The notes under the pieces: model-generated
What the model was told of the DNA's origin: nothing
The model's input: the letters and a program-made list of their open reading frames with translations, nothing else
The model's database searches: none
Shown: piece by piece, positions 51,005-61,191 of the stretch
Layout: every line of letters starts with the position of its first letter
Position numbering within the stretch: the first letter of the stretch is position 1
Program-made: the position numbers and the translations under genes
DNA from: Streptomyces olivaceus
Lineage (GTDB): Bacteria > Actinomycetota > Actinomycetes > Streptomycetales > Streptomycetaceae
Reading direction: 5' to 3'
Assembly: GCF_000721235.1 (NCBI RefSeq)
Contig: NZ_JOFH01000034.1
Span: 39,861-103,860, forward strand
DNA: 64,000 nucleotides

Positions 51005-51870
51005 CGGGCGGCCTCCTCGCGGGCGGGCGACGGCAGGATGCGGCGCAGCCGTCCGGGCGGGTCGGGCCGCTTGCGCCATTCCCGGGGGTAGCCCACCGAG
51101 ACCTCCTCGAAGCGGACGCCTTCGTGCCAGGTGGTGCGCGGGATGTGCAGATGGCCGTAGACCATCGTGTCGACCCGGAACCTGCGGTGCCAGTCGGCGG
51201 TCAGCCGGGTGCCGCACCACATGGCGAACTCGGGGTACCACAGGACGTCGGTGGGGTGCCGGTCCAGCGGGTAGTGGTTCACCAGGATCCTCGGCAGCCC
51301 GGCCGGGAGTTCGGCCAGCCTGCGCTCGGTCTCGGCGACCCGCGCCCGGCACCACGCCTCGCGGCTGGGGTACGGGTCGGGGTGGAGCAGGTACTCGTCG
51401 CTGCACACCACGCCGGTGCCGTGGGCGTACTTCAGGCCCTCGTCCTTGGTCGCGCATCCGGCGGGCAGGAACGAGTAGTCGTAGAGCAGGAACAGCGGGG
51501 CGACGACCGCCGGGCCGCCCGCGCCCTCCCAGACCGGGTAGGGGTCCTCGGGCGTCGTCACGCCCAGCTCCCGGCAGACGTCGACCAGGTGCTCGTAGCG
51601 GGCGACTCCCCGCAGGGTGACCGTGTCCTTGGGGTGCGTCCACAGTTCGTGGTTGCCGGGGGCCCAGACGACGCGGCGGAAGCGCTCCGCGAGAATGCCG
51701 AGCGCCCAGCGGACGTCCTCGACGGTCTCGGCCACGTCGCCGGCCACCAGAAGCCAGTCCTCCGGAGAGTCCGGGTACGTCTTTTCGACCAGCGCACGGT
51801 TCTCCGGGTATCCGATGTGCAGATCGCTGATGGCCCAGAGCGTGCCCGGGGCACCGGCCGCCGACGTCAT
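51001..51870 (-). CDS. metallophosphoesterase (calcineurin-like)
   Basis: A 289-residue protein with all dimetal motifs: SDLHIGYPENR (about 15-25), LLVAGDVAETVEDV (about 39-52), APGNHELWTHP (about 69-79), LVNHYPLDRHP and VYGHLHIPRT. The substrate is unknown. The ATG at 51870 has GGGAAGGGG upstream; an alternative ATG at 51891 has very close GGAGG. Its stop overlaps the phosphopantetheinyl transferase start, and the pair looks conserved in Streptomyces. Confidence 0.9.
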   Translation of the reverse strand: MTSAAGAPGTLWAISDLHIGYPENRALVEKTYPDSPEDWLLVAGDVAETVEDVRWALGILAERFRRVVWAPGNHELWTHPKDTVTLRGVARYEHLVDVCRELGVTTPEDPYPVWEGAGGPAVVAPLFLLYDYSFLPAGCATKDEGLKYAHGTGVVCSDEYLLHPDPYPSREAWCRARVAETERRLAELPAGLPRILVNHYPLDRHPTDVLWYPEFAMWCGTRLTADWHRRFRVDTMVYGHLHIPRTTWHEGVRFEEVSVGYPREWRKRPDPPGRLRRILPSPAREEAAR

Positions 51871-52190
51871 CCCTCCACCCCTTCCCGACATGCCTCCGAC
51901 GTCTGCGCGACGTCCCTCCCGTGCCACGAGATCACATCCCCGACCCGGTCACAAGAGCGTCCTGGACCCGCCGGACCAGGGCAGGACCCGCGCCGCGCCG
52001 GAAGGCCCCGCACGGGCGCGGTGCATCCGTGTGACGCTCGTTGCGCTCGGGGGCGCACGTACCCCTATGATCGCCCCAACACCACCGCCACGCCTCCTTC
52101 CTCGCGCGCCGCGGCTCGGTGACCCTCCAACCCCCTGGCCGGGCACGGCCTGCTTCGCCCTGCCCGCGCGGACCCTGAAAGGCGGCTTGC
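51871..52190 (+). promoter_or_regulatory. 320-base divergent region with promoter TTGCGC-19-TATGAT for the ATP-grasp gene
   Basis: TATGAT at 52066-52071 is a good -10; the best -35 is TTGCGC (52041-52046) with a long 19-base spacer. Transcription would start near 52078, about 113 bases before the ATP-grasp ATG. I see no gene or operator in the remainder. Confidence 0.35.
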
Positions 52191-53381
52191 ATGGTTTCTC
52201 CCGTACGCGTCTGGCTCAACCGTACGTACGCGGAGAACGTCTTCTTCATGGATCAGCTGCGGAGAAATCCCGCCGACCGGGCCGTCGAGATCCATGCGAC
52301 GCACGGCGATCCGGACTCCCCCGTACTGGCCGCCGCCGACACCGCCGACCTGGAGCCCGAGGGGCTCTCCCCGGCGGGCTACGTCGAGTACGCCCTGGCC
52401 CAGTGCGCGCGGCGCGGGATCGACGTCTTCGTGCCGCGGCTGCACCAGTCGGCGATCGTGGCCCACCGGGCCGATTTCGAGGCGGCGGGCACGGCACTGC
52501 TCGCGCCGCCGCCGGAGGCCGTGGCCGTCTTCCACGACAAGGTGATCGCCTACGAGGCGGTCCGGGCGATCGGCGTGCCGGTCCCGCCGTGGTGGCGGGT
52601 GCGCACGGCCGACGAGCTGGTCCGTGCGGTGGAGGAGCTGGAGGAGCGAGGCCTTCGGGCGTGCTTCAAGCCCGCGTCCGGGGCGGGCGGGGTGGGCTTC
52701 CGGATGGTCACCCGGGACCCCTTCTCCCTCACGCACCTGAACGGTTTCCCGAGTCCCTCGGTGCCGCTGCCCCTGGTCCTCGAAGCGCTGCGGGCGGCCG
52801 AGGAGCCCGTCGACTGGCTGGTGATGCCGCGGCTCGAACAGCCGGAGGTGTCGGTGGACTGCCTCACCGGGCCGGACAACCGGGTGCGGCTCGCCGTGGG
52901 CCGTACCAAGCACGGACGCCGCCGGGGGTTCACGCTCCACGAGCAGTGGCTGGCGCCGGCCCGCCGGATCGCCGAGGCGTTCGGCCTGCACCACCTGTCC
53001 AACGTGCAGTTCCGGATGTTCGGCGACCGGCCCGTGCTGATGGACGTCAACACCCGTCCGGCGGGCGGGCTGCACCAACTGGCTCTGTGCGGCGTCAACA
53101 TGCCGTGGGCGGCGGTCCGGCTGGCGCTCGGCGACGACCCGGGTGAGCTGGAGCCGCCGTTCCTCGGCCAGGACTACACCGTGGTGTCGGGGCCGCGCCC
53201 GCTGCGCCCGGTGGCGCTGCCCCATCAGCGCCCGGACCTGCCCGCGGCGCCTCCGCACCCGGCCCCGTCCGCGCCGGTGCCCTCCGCGCCGGTGCCGGCC
53301 ACCACGGGGCCGCTGACCGCCCCCGCCGCCGCGCGGCTGGACGCCCCCGCGCCGGACCCGGCGGCCGGGGCCCCGGCGTAG
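52191..53381 (+). CDS. ATP-grasp domain protein
   Basis: A 396-residue protein starting MVSPVRVWLNRTYAENVFFM. ATP-grasp features: AVFHDKVIAYEAVRAIGVPV (central hinge), GLRACFKPASGAGGVGFRMV (phosphate loop) and VLMDVNTRPAGGLHQLA with the Mg-binding Asn. The last 60 residues (about 335-396) are a Pro/Ala-rich disordered tail. ATP-grasp enzymes ligate a carboxylate to an amine or thiol; substrates are unknown. ATG 52191 with weak AAAGG upstream. Family clear, function not. Confidence 0.85.
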   Translation: MVSPVRVWLNRTYAENVFFMDQLRRNPADRAVEIHATHGDPDSPVLAAADTADLEPEGLSPAGYVEYALAQCARRGIDVFVPRLHQSAIVAHRADFEAAGTALLAPPPEAVAVFHDKVIAYEAVRAIGVPVPPWWRVRTADELVRAVEELEERGLRACFKPASGAGGVGFRMVTRDPFSLTHLNGFPSPSVPLPLVLEALRAAEEPVDWLVMPRLEQPEVSVDCLTGPDNRVRLAVGRTKHGRRRGFTLHEQWLAPARRIAEAFGLHHLSNVQFRMFGDRPVLMDVNTRPAGGLHQLALCGVNMPWAAVRLALGDDPGELEPPFLGQDYTVVSGPRPLRPVALPHQRPDLPAAPPHPAPSAPVPSAPVPATTGPLTAPAAARLDAPAPDPAAGAPA

Positions 53382-53398
53382 GCTCCGCGCGCCGCCCT

Positions 53399-53435
53399 CC
53401 CCCGGCCCGGAGTTCGTCGGTGAACCGGCCGGGGG
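53399..53435. terminator. stem-loop between the ATP-grasp and GH4 genes
   Basis: CCCCCGGCC (53399-53407) pairs perfectly with GGCCGGGGG (53427-53435), loop 19 bases, placed 17 bases past the ATP-grasp stop and facing the convergent GH4 gene: a bidirectional terminator. Confidence 0.6.
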
Positions 53436-53505
53436 CTGCGGGCGGGCCCCGGCGCCACGCTCGGGTCCGGGGCCGACCGCCGGCCGGTTCGGCGCGCCCG
53501 GCGGT

Positions 53506-54855
53506 CTACCGCAGGTACGCCAGCCCCGGGTGGACCGCCGTGTAGCCGTCGACCAGGCGGCGGGCGACGTCGACCGAGTCGACCAGGGGGTGCAGCGCGA
53601 AGGCGCGTACGGCCATCTCGCGGGAGCCGGTCCCGGCCGCGGCCAGGATGTCGCGCTCCACGGCCTTGACCGCGCAGACCAGTCCGGTCGCGTGCCCCGG
53701 CAGCGGGTCCACGGCCACCGGGTGGGCGCCGTTCGCGTCCACCAGGCACGGCACCTCGATCACGGCGTCCGGGTCCAGGACCGACAGGGTGCCGCGGTTG
53801 CGGACGTTGAGGATCAGAGTGGTGCGCTCGTCGCGGGCGACGGCCCGCATCAGGGCCAGCGCCACGTTCTCGTAGCCGCCCGACAGGTCCTCGGCCTCGC
53901 GCTCGCCCGCCCCCGCCGTCTCCCGGTTCTCCGCCATGTAGGTGGCCTCGCGCTCGGCACGGGTGCGGTCCCAGGTGGCCAGCGCGGGTGCGTCGGGCGA
54001 GCGCATCCCGTCGTAGAAACAGGCCTGCTGGTCGCGCAGGAACGCGCCCCGGGTGCGGTCGGCCTCCTGGTAGGCGCGGACCGTCTCCCGGTTGAAGTAG
54101 TAGTAGTGGAGGTACTCGTTGGGGATCGCGCCGAGCGAGCGCAGCCACTCGGCGCCGAAGAGCCGGCCCTCCTCGAAGGAGCCGAGCAGTTCCGGGTCCG
54201 CGAGCAGGCGCGGGAGTTGGTCGCGTCCGGCCACGCGCAGGCCCCGCAGCCAGCCGAGGTGGTTGAGGCCGACGTAGTCGATCCAGGCCCGGTCCGGGTC
54301 GGCGCCCAGCACGCGCGCGACACGGCGGCCGAGGCCGACCGGCGAGTCGCAGATGCCGATGACGCGGTCGCCGAGGTGCCGGGACATGGCCTCGGTGACG
54401 AGACCGGCCGGGTTGGTGAAGTTGATGACCCAGGCGTCCGGCGCCAGCCGGGCCACGCGGCGCGCGATGTCGACGGCGACCGGAACGGTCCGCAGCCCGT
54501 AGGCGATGCCGCCCGCGCCCACCGTCTCCTGGCCGAGCACGCCCTCGGCGAGCGCGACCCGTTCGTCCTCGGCCCGCCCTTCCAGGCCGCCGACGCGGAT
54601 CGCGGAGAACACGAAGTCGGCGCCGCGCAGCGCCTCGTCCAGGTCGGTCGTCGCGACCACTTCCGGCGCATCCGGCACTCCGGCGGCCTGCTCGGCCAGC
54701 ACCCGGCCGACCGCCGACAGGCGGGCCGCGTCCAGATCGTGCAGGACCACCTGGGTCACACGGCCCTCGGCACGGTCGCGGAGCAGCGCCCCGTACACGA
54801 GCGGCACCCGGAATCCGCCGCCGCCCAGAATCGTCAGCCTCACGTCCGCACCCAT
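53506..54855 (-). CDS. family 4 glycosidase, 6-phospho-beta-glucosidase-like
   Basis: A 449-residue NAD- and Mn-dependent glycosidase. The NAD loop is LTILGGGGFRVPLV; INFTNPAGLVTEAM, the metal/cofactor motif GICDSPVGLG with the conserved Cys, GLNHLGWLRGL and NEYLHYYYF with metal-binding His follow in the GH4 order. Length and the C-terminal HPLVDSVDVARRLVDGY are typical of CelF-like enzymes. The sugar is probably a phosphorylated beta-glucoside taken up by a PTS, but no PTS gene is nearby. Start ATG 54855; the ribosome site is weak. Confidence 0.92.
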   Translation of the reverse strand: MGADVRLTILGGGGFRVPLVYGALLRDRAEGRVTQVVLHDLDAARLSAVGRVLAEQAAGVPDAPEVVATTDLDEALRGADFVFSAIRVGGLEGRAEDERVALAEGVLGQETVGAGGIAYGLRTVPVAVDIARRVARLAPDAWVINFTNPAGLVTEAMSRHLGDRVIGICDSPVGLGRRVARVLGADPDRAWIDYVGLNHLGWLRGLRVAGRDQLPRLLADPELLGSFEEGRLFGAEWLRSLGAIPNEYLHYYYFNRETVRAYQEADRTRGAFLRDQQACFYDGMRSPDAPALATWDRTRAEREATYMAENRETAGAGEREAEDLSGGYENVALALMRAVARDERTTLILNVRNRGTLSVLDPDAVIEVPCLVDANGAHPVAVDPLPGHATGLVCAVKAVERDILAAAGTGSREMAVRAFALHPLVDSVDVARRLVDGYTAVHPGLAYLR

Positions 54856-55219
54856 CTTCCGTCGCCTCGTCGCCGCCGCAGCCGTCGCTCCCCGCGTGAC
54901 GCCGATCATGGCACGCCCAGGGGGTGTCCCGAGGCACGCGGACAGGCAGGCCGGCCGGCGACCGCGGCGGTTCCGGCGCGGCGCCCGGCCGGGCACGTCC
55001 GCGGCCGCGCCCGCGCCCGCCCCGCACGTTCGCGGACGTACATGACGTTCACGGGCCGAACTCCCCACCCCCGCAAGGAGATTCTCGACTTCACCTCTTG
55101 ACGGCCGCCGCGGCGGAGAGCACATTGGCCGCACTCTGAGAGCGCTCTCAGAACGCTCCCCGCGGAGCGCGCTCGGGGCGTACCGCTTCCCACTCCCGCA
55201 TCCGAGAGGCGACCCCCAC
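54856..55219 (+). promoter_or_regulatory. GH4/GH16 intergenic region with GH16 promoter and palindromic operator
   Basis: A -35 TTGACG (55098-55103) and -10 CACATT (55121-55126), spacing 17, are followed by TCTGAGAGCGCTCTCAGA, a perfect 18-bp palindrome at 55135-55152 overlapping the predicted start of transcription. The palindrome resembles LacI-family operators such as the CebR box TGGGAGCGCTCCCA. The left part (54856-55090) shows no gene or clear site. The GH16 ATG is at 55220. Confidence 0.7.
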
Positions 55220-56620
55220 ATGAGAGAGACTTCCGGCAACCCGCCCAGACGCCGGCCGCTGCGCCGGGCGCTGGTGGCCGTCGTCGGCACGCTCGGACTC
55301 GCCGCGGCGGCGACGGTGGCCACGGGCCCGTCCGCCGGCGCCTCCGTCCCCCCGCCCCCGTCCGGCTGGACGCAGGTCTTCGCCGACGACTTCGACGGTG
55401 CGGCCGGCTCCGGTGTGAACACGGCCGACTGGCAGTACGACACCGGCACCTCGTACCCCGGCGGCCCCGCCAACTGGGGCACCGGCGAGATCGAGACCAT
55501 GACCTCGTCCCCGAGCAACGTCTCGCTGGACGGCGGCGGCAACCTCCGCATCACCCCGCAGCGCGACGGCGCGGGCAACTGGACGTCGGGCCGGATCGAG
55601 ACCAGGCGCGCCGACTTCGAGCCCCCGGCCGGCGGCAAGCTCCGCGTGGAGGCCCGCATCCAGGTCCCGAACGTCACCGGGGCCGCGGCCAAGGGCTACT
55701 GGCCGGCGTTCTGGATGCTCGGCTCGCCCTACCGGGGCAACTACTGGAACTGGCCCGGGGTCGGCGAGATCGACGTCATGGAGAACACCCAGGGCCTCAA
55801 CACGGTCTGGGCCACGCTGCACTGCGGCACCTCCCCCGGCGGCCCGTGCAACGAGACCACCGGCATCGGCGGCAGCAGGGCCTGCCCCGGCGCCACCTGC
55901 CAGGCGGGCTTCCACACCTACGGGGTGGAGTGGGACCGCTCGACGGGCGTGGAGGAGATCCGCTTCTACGTCGACGGCGACAACTACCACACGGTCCGCG
56001 CCAACCAGGTCGACGCGACGACGTGGGCGAACGCCACCAACCACGGCTACTTCATCATCCTCAACGTGGCGATGGGCGGGGGCTTCCCGGACGCCTTCGG
56101 CGGCGGCCCGGACGGCGGCACCCAGCCCGGCCACTCGATGCTCGTGGACTACGTCCAGGTGCTGTCGGCCGGTGGGGGCGGTACCACGCCACCGCCGACC
56201 GGCGGTGACCGCGACGCGTACAGCGCCGTCGAGGCCGAGTCGTACGACGCCCAGTCCGGCACGACGACCGAGGGCAGCTCGGACTCGGGCGGCGGGAGCA
56301 ACCTCGGCGCCCTGGCGAACGGCGACTGGGTCCAGTACAAGGGCGTGAAGTTCGGTACGAGCGCCGCCACGCAGTTCAAGGCCCGGGTGGCGAGCGGCGC
56401 GGCAGCGGGCGTCAGCGGCCTGGTGGAGGTGCGGCTCGACAGCCGGACCGCCACGCCGGTCGGCAGCTTCGCCGTGGGCAACACGGGCGGCTGGCAGTCG
56501 TGGCGGACGATCCCGGCGAACATCACCCCGGTGACCGGCACGCACGACGTGTACCTGACCTTCAGCAGCGGTCAGCCCGCCGACTTCGTGAACGTGAACT
56601 GGTTCAGCTTCGGCCGCTGA
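55220..56620 (+). CDS. secreted GH16 beta-1,3-glucanase with CBM6
   Basis: A 466-residue extracellular endo-beta-glucanase. A Tat/Sec signal with RRRPLRRAL and a hydrophobic core covers about 1-42. The GH16 catalytic domain (about 48-300) contains the E-x-D-x-x-E triad Glu183, Asp185, Glu188 in [28 protein letters not shown] and DYVQVLS close the fold. A Gly/Thr/Pro linker (about 305-325) leads to a CBM6 domain (about 330-466; [43 protein letters not shown]). It degrades laminarin or fungal wall glucan. Expression is probably repressed by a LacI-type protein at the 18-bp palindrome. Confidence 0.95.
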   Translation: MRETSGNPPRRRPLRRALVAVVGTLGLAAAATVATGPSAGASVPPPPSGWTQVFADDFDGAAGSGVNTADWQYDTGTSYPGGPANWGTGEIETMTSSPSNVSLDGGGNLRITPQRDGAGNWTSGRIETRRADFEPPAGGKLRVEARIQVPNVTGAAAKGYWPAFWMLGSPYRGNYWNWPGVGEIDVMENTQGLNTVWATLHCGTSPGGPCNETTGIGGSRACPGATCQAGFHTYGVEWDRSTGVEEIRFYVDGDNYHTVRANQVDATTWANATNHGYFIILNVAMGGGFPDAFGGGPDGGTQPGHSMLVDYVQVLSAGGGGTTPPPTGGDRDAYSAVEAESYDAQSGTTTEGSSDSGGGSNLGALANGDWVQYKGVKFGTSAATQFKARVASGAAAGVSGLVEVRLDSRTATPVGSFAVGNTGGWQSWRTIPANITPVTGTHDVYLTFSSGQPADFVNVNWFSFGR

Positions 56621-56678
56621 CCCCACCGGACCACCGGCCGGCACACCGGCACCCATGCACCCCCCGCAGGAGGGCGAA

Positions 56679-56704
56679 GGGGCTCCACGCGCGCGTGGAG
56701 CCCC
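56679..56704 (+). terminator. perfect 26-bp palindrome after GH16
   Basis: GGGGCTCCACGCG (56679-56691) and its reverse complement (56692-56704) are followed by TTT. A textbook strong terminator, 58 bases past the GH16 stop. Confidence 0.85.
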
Positions 56705-56760
56705 TTTGTCGTACCCCGTTGGTCGTACCGCCTTTGTCGTACCCGGATCGTCGTACCCGG
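56705..56760. repeat. four 14-bp repeats carrying TCGTACC
   Basis: TCGTACC begins at 56709, 56723, 56737 and 56751, an exact 14-bp period, in units such as TTTGTCGTACCCGG. The array starts at the end of the GH16 terminator and stops 18 bases before the AraC gene end. Its function is unknown. Confidence 0.8.
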
Positions 56761-56778
56761 CCGCCGCGCGGGCGGCGC

Positions 56779-57696
56779 TCAGCGCAGCTCCGCCCGGAAG
56801 GCCGCCGGGGTCTGGTCCGTGTGCTGCTGGAAGAACTTGGAGAAGTTGGCCGCGTCCGGGAAGCCGACCGCCGCGCCGACCCGCCCGATCGGCATCCCGG
56901 TGTGGGCGAGGAGGCGCTTGGCCTCCAGGACGACGCGCTTGTCGATGAACCCCTTGGGCGTCTCGCCGGTGGCGGCCCGCACCGCGCGGACGAGGGTGCG
57001 GCGGGAGTAACCGAGCGCGTCGGCGTAGGCGCTGACGCTGTGGTTGGTGGCGAAGCCCCGCTCGACCGCCTCCCGGAACAGGACGAAGGTGCGGTCCCCC
57101 GGCGTGTCGACCCGCCCCCGCGCCCGGTCCGGGTCGGCCGCGAGATGGGCGAGGCGCAGCAGGAACGCGGAGAGCGTGTGGCGCAGTACGGCGGTGTGCA
57201 GGCTGAGCGGCAGCGTGGTCGCGTCCTCGTACTCGCGCCGCAGTTGGTCGAGGGAGGCCGTCAGCCCGGCGAGCCGTGCCGCGTCGGGGCGGAGCAGCGG
57301 CGGCAGGTCGTACCGGTAGAGGCCGGCGGCCTCCACGGTGGCGCGGGGCAGGAAGCCGGGCTGCATGGTCAGCACCGTTCCGCGGTACTCGCGGTCCTGC
57401 GAGAAGCGGTGGACCTGCCCGGGGCGGATCCACAGCAGCTCGCCGGCCGCCGCCTCGTACTCGGCGAAGTCGATCATGTGGCGGACCGGTCCGCCGGTGA
57501 AGAGCATGACGACGTGGAAGTCGATGCGGTGCACGCGGCGCAGCGGGGCCTGCGCGTGCCAGGTGCGGCCGGAGCCCATGGGACCGACCTGCATGCCGAC
57601 GCCGAGGAGGCTGAGATCGACCGGGAAGGGGAACGTTCTGATCCCGCCGCCGCCCTCTGCCGCACTGCCGCCGTCTTGAGTGTGTTCGTCCGCCAT
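56779..57696 (-). CDS. AraC-family transcriptional regulator
   Basis: A 305-residue regulator. Residues about 20-170 are an AraC-type cupin sensor ([35 protein letters not shown]); residues about 205-305 carry two HTH motifs ([20 protein letters not shown] and [20 protein letters not shown]). It is divergent from the tkt operon and may control it, but the sensor ligand is unknown. ATG at 57696. Confidence 0.9.
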   Translation of the reverse strand: MADEHTQDGGSAAEGGGGIRTFPFPVDLSLLGVGMQVGPMGSGRTWHAQAPLRRVHRIDFHVVMLFTGGPVRHMIDFAEYEAAAGELLWIRPGQVHRFSQDREYRGTVLTMQPGFLPRATVEAAGLYRYDLPPLLRPDAARLAGLTASLDQLRREYEDATTLPLSLHTAVLRHTLSAFLLRLAHLAADPDRARGRVDTPGDRTFVLFREAVERGFATNHSVSAYADALGYSRRTLVRAVRAATGETPKGFIDKRVVLEAKRLLAHTGMPIGRVGAAVGFPDAANFSKFFQQHTDQTPAAFRAELR

Positions 57697-57776
57697 GTCC
57701 TACTCGTGCCGTCCTGCCCGCGCACCCCGGGGCCGGGGCGTGTCCCAGTTTCACCACAGGCTGGCACACCGCAACC

Positions 57777-57805
57777 TTCACTCTCAAAAGTCAGACTTTT
57801 AATCT
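57777..57805 (+). promoter_or_regulatory. predicted tkt promoter overlapped by AAAAGTC-A-GACTTTT palindrome
   Basis: TTCACT (57777-57782) and TAATCT (57800-57805), spacing 17, form a plausible promoter for tkt. The perfect 15-bp palindrome AAAAGTC-A-GACTTTT (57786-57800) fills the spacer. It is the most AT-rich spot in the region and looks like an operator for a repressor or activator, possibly the divergent AraC protein. Confidence 0.5.
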
Positions 57806-57853
57806 TGAACGCGTCAGGTCAGTTCCTCCGCTCCCATCGAGGATTTCTTGAAG

Positions 57854-59950
57854 ATGAGTACGCAGCCGAGCACGCAGACAGTGGACAGCGCGGACCGATT
57901 CGAATGGACCGAACTCGACCGGCGTGCCGTCGACACCGCCCGAGTTCTGGCGGCCGACGCCGTGCAGAAGGTCGGCAACGGCCATCCGGGCACGGCGATG
58001 GCTCTCGCCCCGGCGGCGTACACGATCTTTCAGAAGGTGATGAGGCACGACCCCGCCGACCCCGAGTGGACCGGCCGGGACCGCTTCGTCCTCTCCCCCG
58101 GCCACACGTCGCTGACCCTCTACACGCAGCTCTACCTCGCCGGGTACGAGCTGGGTCTCGACGACCTCAAGGCGTTCCGCACGCACGGCTCCAAGACACC
58201 GGGGCACCCCGAGTACGGTCACACGGCGGGTGTCGAGACGACGACCGGCCCGCTGGGCCAGGGCGTCGCCAACGCCGTGGGCATGGCGATGGCCGCCCGC
58301 TACGAGCGCGGCCTGTTCGATCCGGAGGCCCCTGGCGGCGAGTCCCCCTTCGACCACACGGTCTGGGCGGTCGTCAGCGACGGCGACCTCCAGGAGGGCG
58401 TCTCCGCCGAGGCGTCCTCGATCGCCGGCCACCAGCGGCTCGGCAATCTCGTCCTCCTCTACGACGACAACCACATCTCCATCGAGGGCGACACCGCGAC
58501 CGCGTTCTCCGAGGACGTGCTGAAGCGGTACGAGGCCTACGGCTGGCACACGCAGCGCATCGAGCCCGCCGAGAACGGCGACGTCGACGTGCACGCGCTG
58601 TACGCGGCGCTGACGGCGGCGAAGGCCGAGACCGGTCGCCCGTCCATCATCGGCATGCGCACGGTCATCGCCTGGCCCGCCCCGAACGCGCGTGGCACCG
58701 AGGCCTCCCACGGCTCCGCCCTCGGCGCGGACGAGGTCGCCGCCACCAAACGGGTCCTCGGCTTCGACCCGGAGCGGTCCTTCGAGGTCTCCGACGAGGT
58801 GCTCGCCCACACCCGCCGGGCCCTGGACCGGGGCGCCGAGGCGCACACCGCGTGGGACAAGCGGATCGCCGCCTGGCGCGACGCCGCCCCCGAGCGGGCG
58901 GCGCTGTTCGACCGCGTGGTGGCGGGCCGGCTGCCCGAGGGCTGGGAGGACACCCTGCCGGTGTTCGAGGCCGGCGGGTCCGTCGCCACCCGCGCCGCCT
59001 CCGGCAAGGTGCTCCAGGCCCTCGGCCCGGTGCTGCCCGAGCTGTGGGGCGGCTCGGCCGACCTGGCCGGCTCGAACAACACGACGATCGACAAGACGTC
59101 GTCCTTCCTCCCGGCGGGCAACCCCCTGCCGGAGGCCGACCCCTACGGCCGCACCGTCCACTTCGGCATCCGCGAGTTCTCGATGGCCGCCGAGATGAAC
59201 GGCATCGCCCTGCACGGCAACACCCGCGTCTACGGCGGAACGTTCCTGGTCTTCTCCGACTACATGCGCAACGCGGTCCGCATGTCCGCGCTGATGCAGC
59301 TGCCGGTGACGTACGTGTGGACGCACGACTCCGTCGGCCTCGGGGAGGACGGCCCCACCCACCAGCCGGTCGAGCACCTGGCCGCCCTGCGCGCGATCCC
59401 GGGCCTGAACGTGGTCCGCCCGGCCGACGCCAACGAGACCGCGACCGCCTGGGCCGAGATCCTCCGGCGCCACTCCACCGCCCCGGCCCCGCACGGCCTC
59501 GTCCTCACCCGCCAGGGCGTGCCCACCCGCGAGCCGAACCCGGCCGCGGCCCGCGGCGGCTACGTCCTCGCCGACGCCTCTGCCGGCGCCCCGGACGTCG
59601 TCCTGATCGCCACCGGCTCCGAGGTCCAGCTCGCCGTGGCGGCCAGGGAGGCGCTGGAGGCGGAGGGCACGCCCACCCGCGTGGTGTCGATGCCGTCCGT
59701 CGAGTGGTTCGAGGAGCAGCCGCGCGAGTACCGCGAGAGCGTGCTGCCGCCGGCCGTGCGGGCCCGGGTGGCCGTGGAGGCCGGAATCGGCCTGACCTGG
59801 CACAAGTACGTGGGGGACGCGGGCCGCGTCGTCTCCCTCGAGCACTTCGGCGCCTCCGCCGACGCCAAGACCCTGTTCACCGAGTTCGGCTTCACCGCCG
59901 AGCACGTGGCCGCCGCCGCCAGGGAGTCCCTGGCCGCCGCCCGCGGCTGA
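57854..59950 (+). CDS. tkt: transketolase
   Basis: A 698-residue thiamine-diphosphate enzyme that moves two-carbon units between ketoses and aldoses in the pentose phosphate pathway. The TPP motif is [20 protein letters not shown] through [11 protein letters not shown]; the pyrimidine-domain block is [20 protein letters not shown], and the substrate His of [15 protein letters not shown] is present. ATG at 57854 follows GAGGA. First gene of a five-gene carbohydrate operon on the plus strand, probably the second set of these genes in the organism. Confidence 0.95.
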   Translation: MSTQPSTQTVDSADRFEWTELDRRAVDTARVLAADAVQKVGNGHPGTAMALAPAAYTIFQKVMRHDPADPEWTGRDRFVLSPGHTSLTLYTQLYLAGYELGLDDLKAFRTHGSKTPGHPEYGHTAGVETTTGPLGQGVANAVGMAMAARYERGLFDPEAPGGESPFDHTVWAVVSDGDLQEGVSAEASSIAGHQRLGNLVLLYDDNHISIEGDTATAFSEDVLKRYEAYGWHTQRIEPAENGDVDVHALYAALTAAKAETGRPSIIGMRTVIAWPAPNARGTEASHGSALGADEVAATKRVLGFDPERSFEVSDEVLAHTRRALDRGAEAHTAWDKRIAAWRDAAPERAALFDRVVAGRLPEGWEDTLPVFEAGGSVATRAASGKVLQALGPVLPELWGGSADLAGSNNTTIDKTSSFLPAGNPLPEADPYGRTVHFGIREFSMAAEMNGIALHGNTRVYGGTFLVFSDYMRNAVRMSALMQLPVTYVWTHDSVGLGEDGPTHQPVEHLAALRAIPGLNVVRPADANETATAWAEILRRHSTAPAPHGLVLTRQGVPTREPNPAAARGGYVLADASAGAPDVVLIATGSEVQLAVAAREALEAEGTPTRVVSMPSVEWFEEQPREYRESVLPPAVRARVAVEAGIGLTWHKYVGDAGRVVSLEHFGASADAKTLFTEFGFTAEHVAAAARESLAAARG

Positions 59951-60021
59951 GCCGACCCCGCCAAGCCCGCGACCCCGCGCACCCCCGCGAAACCGCGAAA
60001 CCCGCGAAGCAGAAAGAGAAG

Positions 60022-61191
60022 ATGATCACTGTGACCGAAGCAACCGCGACCGCGACCGCGCTCGCGACCCCACCGGCGGGAGCGCTGCGGCGCCTGGCCG
60101 ACCAGGGTGTCTCCGTCTGGCTGGACGACCTGTCGCGGCGGCGGATCGAGTCCGGCAACCTGGCCGAGCTGATCAGGACGAAGAACGTCGTCGGCGTCAC
60201 CACCAACCCGTCGATCTTCCAGGCCGCGATCGGCTCCGGCGAGGGCTACGAGGAGCAGCTCGCCGACCTCGCCGTCCGGGGCGTCACCGTCGACGAGGCG
60301 GTCCGCATGATGACCACCGCCGACGTCCGCGCCGCCGCCGACGTGCTGCGCGAGGTGTACGACGCGACCGGCGGCCGGGACGGCCGGGTCTCCATCGAGG
60401 TCGACCCGCGCCTCGCCCACGACACGCGGGCCACGGTCGCGGAGGCCGGGCAGCTGGCCTGGCTGGTCGACCGGCCCAACGTGATGATCAAGATACCGGC
60501 GACGAAGGCGGGCCTTCCGGCGATCACCGAGGTCGTCGGCGCCGGCATCAGCGTCAACGTCACGCTGATCTTCTCCCTGGAGCGCTACCGCGAGGTCATG
60601 GACGCCTACCTCGCCGGCCTGGAGAAGGCGCGGGCCGCGGGGCTCGACCTGTCCGGCATCCACTCCGTGGCCTCCTTCTTCGTCTCCCGCGTCGACAGCG
60701 AGATCGACAAGCGGCTGACGCTGCTGGGCACGGAGGAGGCCCGCGACCTGCGCGGCAGGGCGGCCCTGGCCAACGCGCGCCTGGCCTACGAGGCGTACGA
60801 GAACGTCTTTGCGGGCGACCGCTTCACCGCCCTCGCCGGGGCCCGCGCCAACCCCCAGCGCCCCCTGTGGGCGTCCACCGGTGTGAAGGACCCGGCATTC
60901 CGGGACACCCTGTACGTGGAGGAGCTGGTCGCTCCCGGCACCGTGAACACGATGCCGGAGGCCACCCTGGACGCCGCCGCCGATCACGGCGAGGTCCGGG
61001 GCGACACGGTCACCGGCGGGTACGCCCGGGCGCGGGCCGACCTCGCGGCCGTGGAGCGGCTCGGCATCTCCTACGACGAGGTGGTGGAGCAGCTGGAGCA
61101 GGAGGGCGTGGCGAAGTTCGAGGCGGCCTGGCAGGACCTGCTCGCCGCCGTGACGAAGTCCCTCGACAGCAAGGGAGTTGACGGGGAATGA
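60022..61191 (+). CDS. tal: transaldolase
   Basis: A 389-residue long-type transaldolase. The Schiff-base lysine is Lys157 in [30 protein letters not shown] and the [15 protein letters not shown] block are typical, and the C-terminal [15 protein letters not shown] is present. It transfers dihydroxyacetone units between sugar phosphates. The ATG at 60022 is used; a GTG at 60031 is close. Its stop overlaps the zwf start (ATGA). Confidence 0.94.
   Translation: MITVTEATATATALATPPAGALRRLADQGVSVWLDDLSRRRIESGNLAELIRTKNVVGVTTNPSIFQAAIGSGEGYEEQLADLAVRGVTVDEAVRMMTTADVRAAADVLREVYDATGGRDGRVSIEVDPRLAHDTRATVAEAGQLAWLVDRPNVMIKIPATKAGLPAITEVVGAGISVNVTLIFSLERYREVMDAYLAGLEKARAAGLDLSGIHSVASFFVSRVDSEIDKRLTLLGTEEARDLRGRAALANARLAYEAYENVFAGDRFTALAGARANPQRPLWASTGVKDPAFRDTLYVEELVAPGTVNTMPEATLDAAADHGEVRGDTVTGGYARARADLAAVERLGISYDEVVEQLEQEGVAKFEAAWQDLLAAVTKSLDSKGVDGE

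Noticed and set aside
56500..60021. Upstream extension of the tal frame through tkt and the GH16 gene
   Set aside because: The same frame is open by chance upstream; homology and the ribosome site place the start at 60022.
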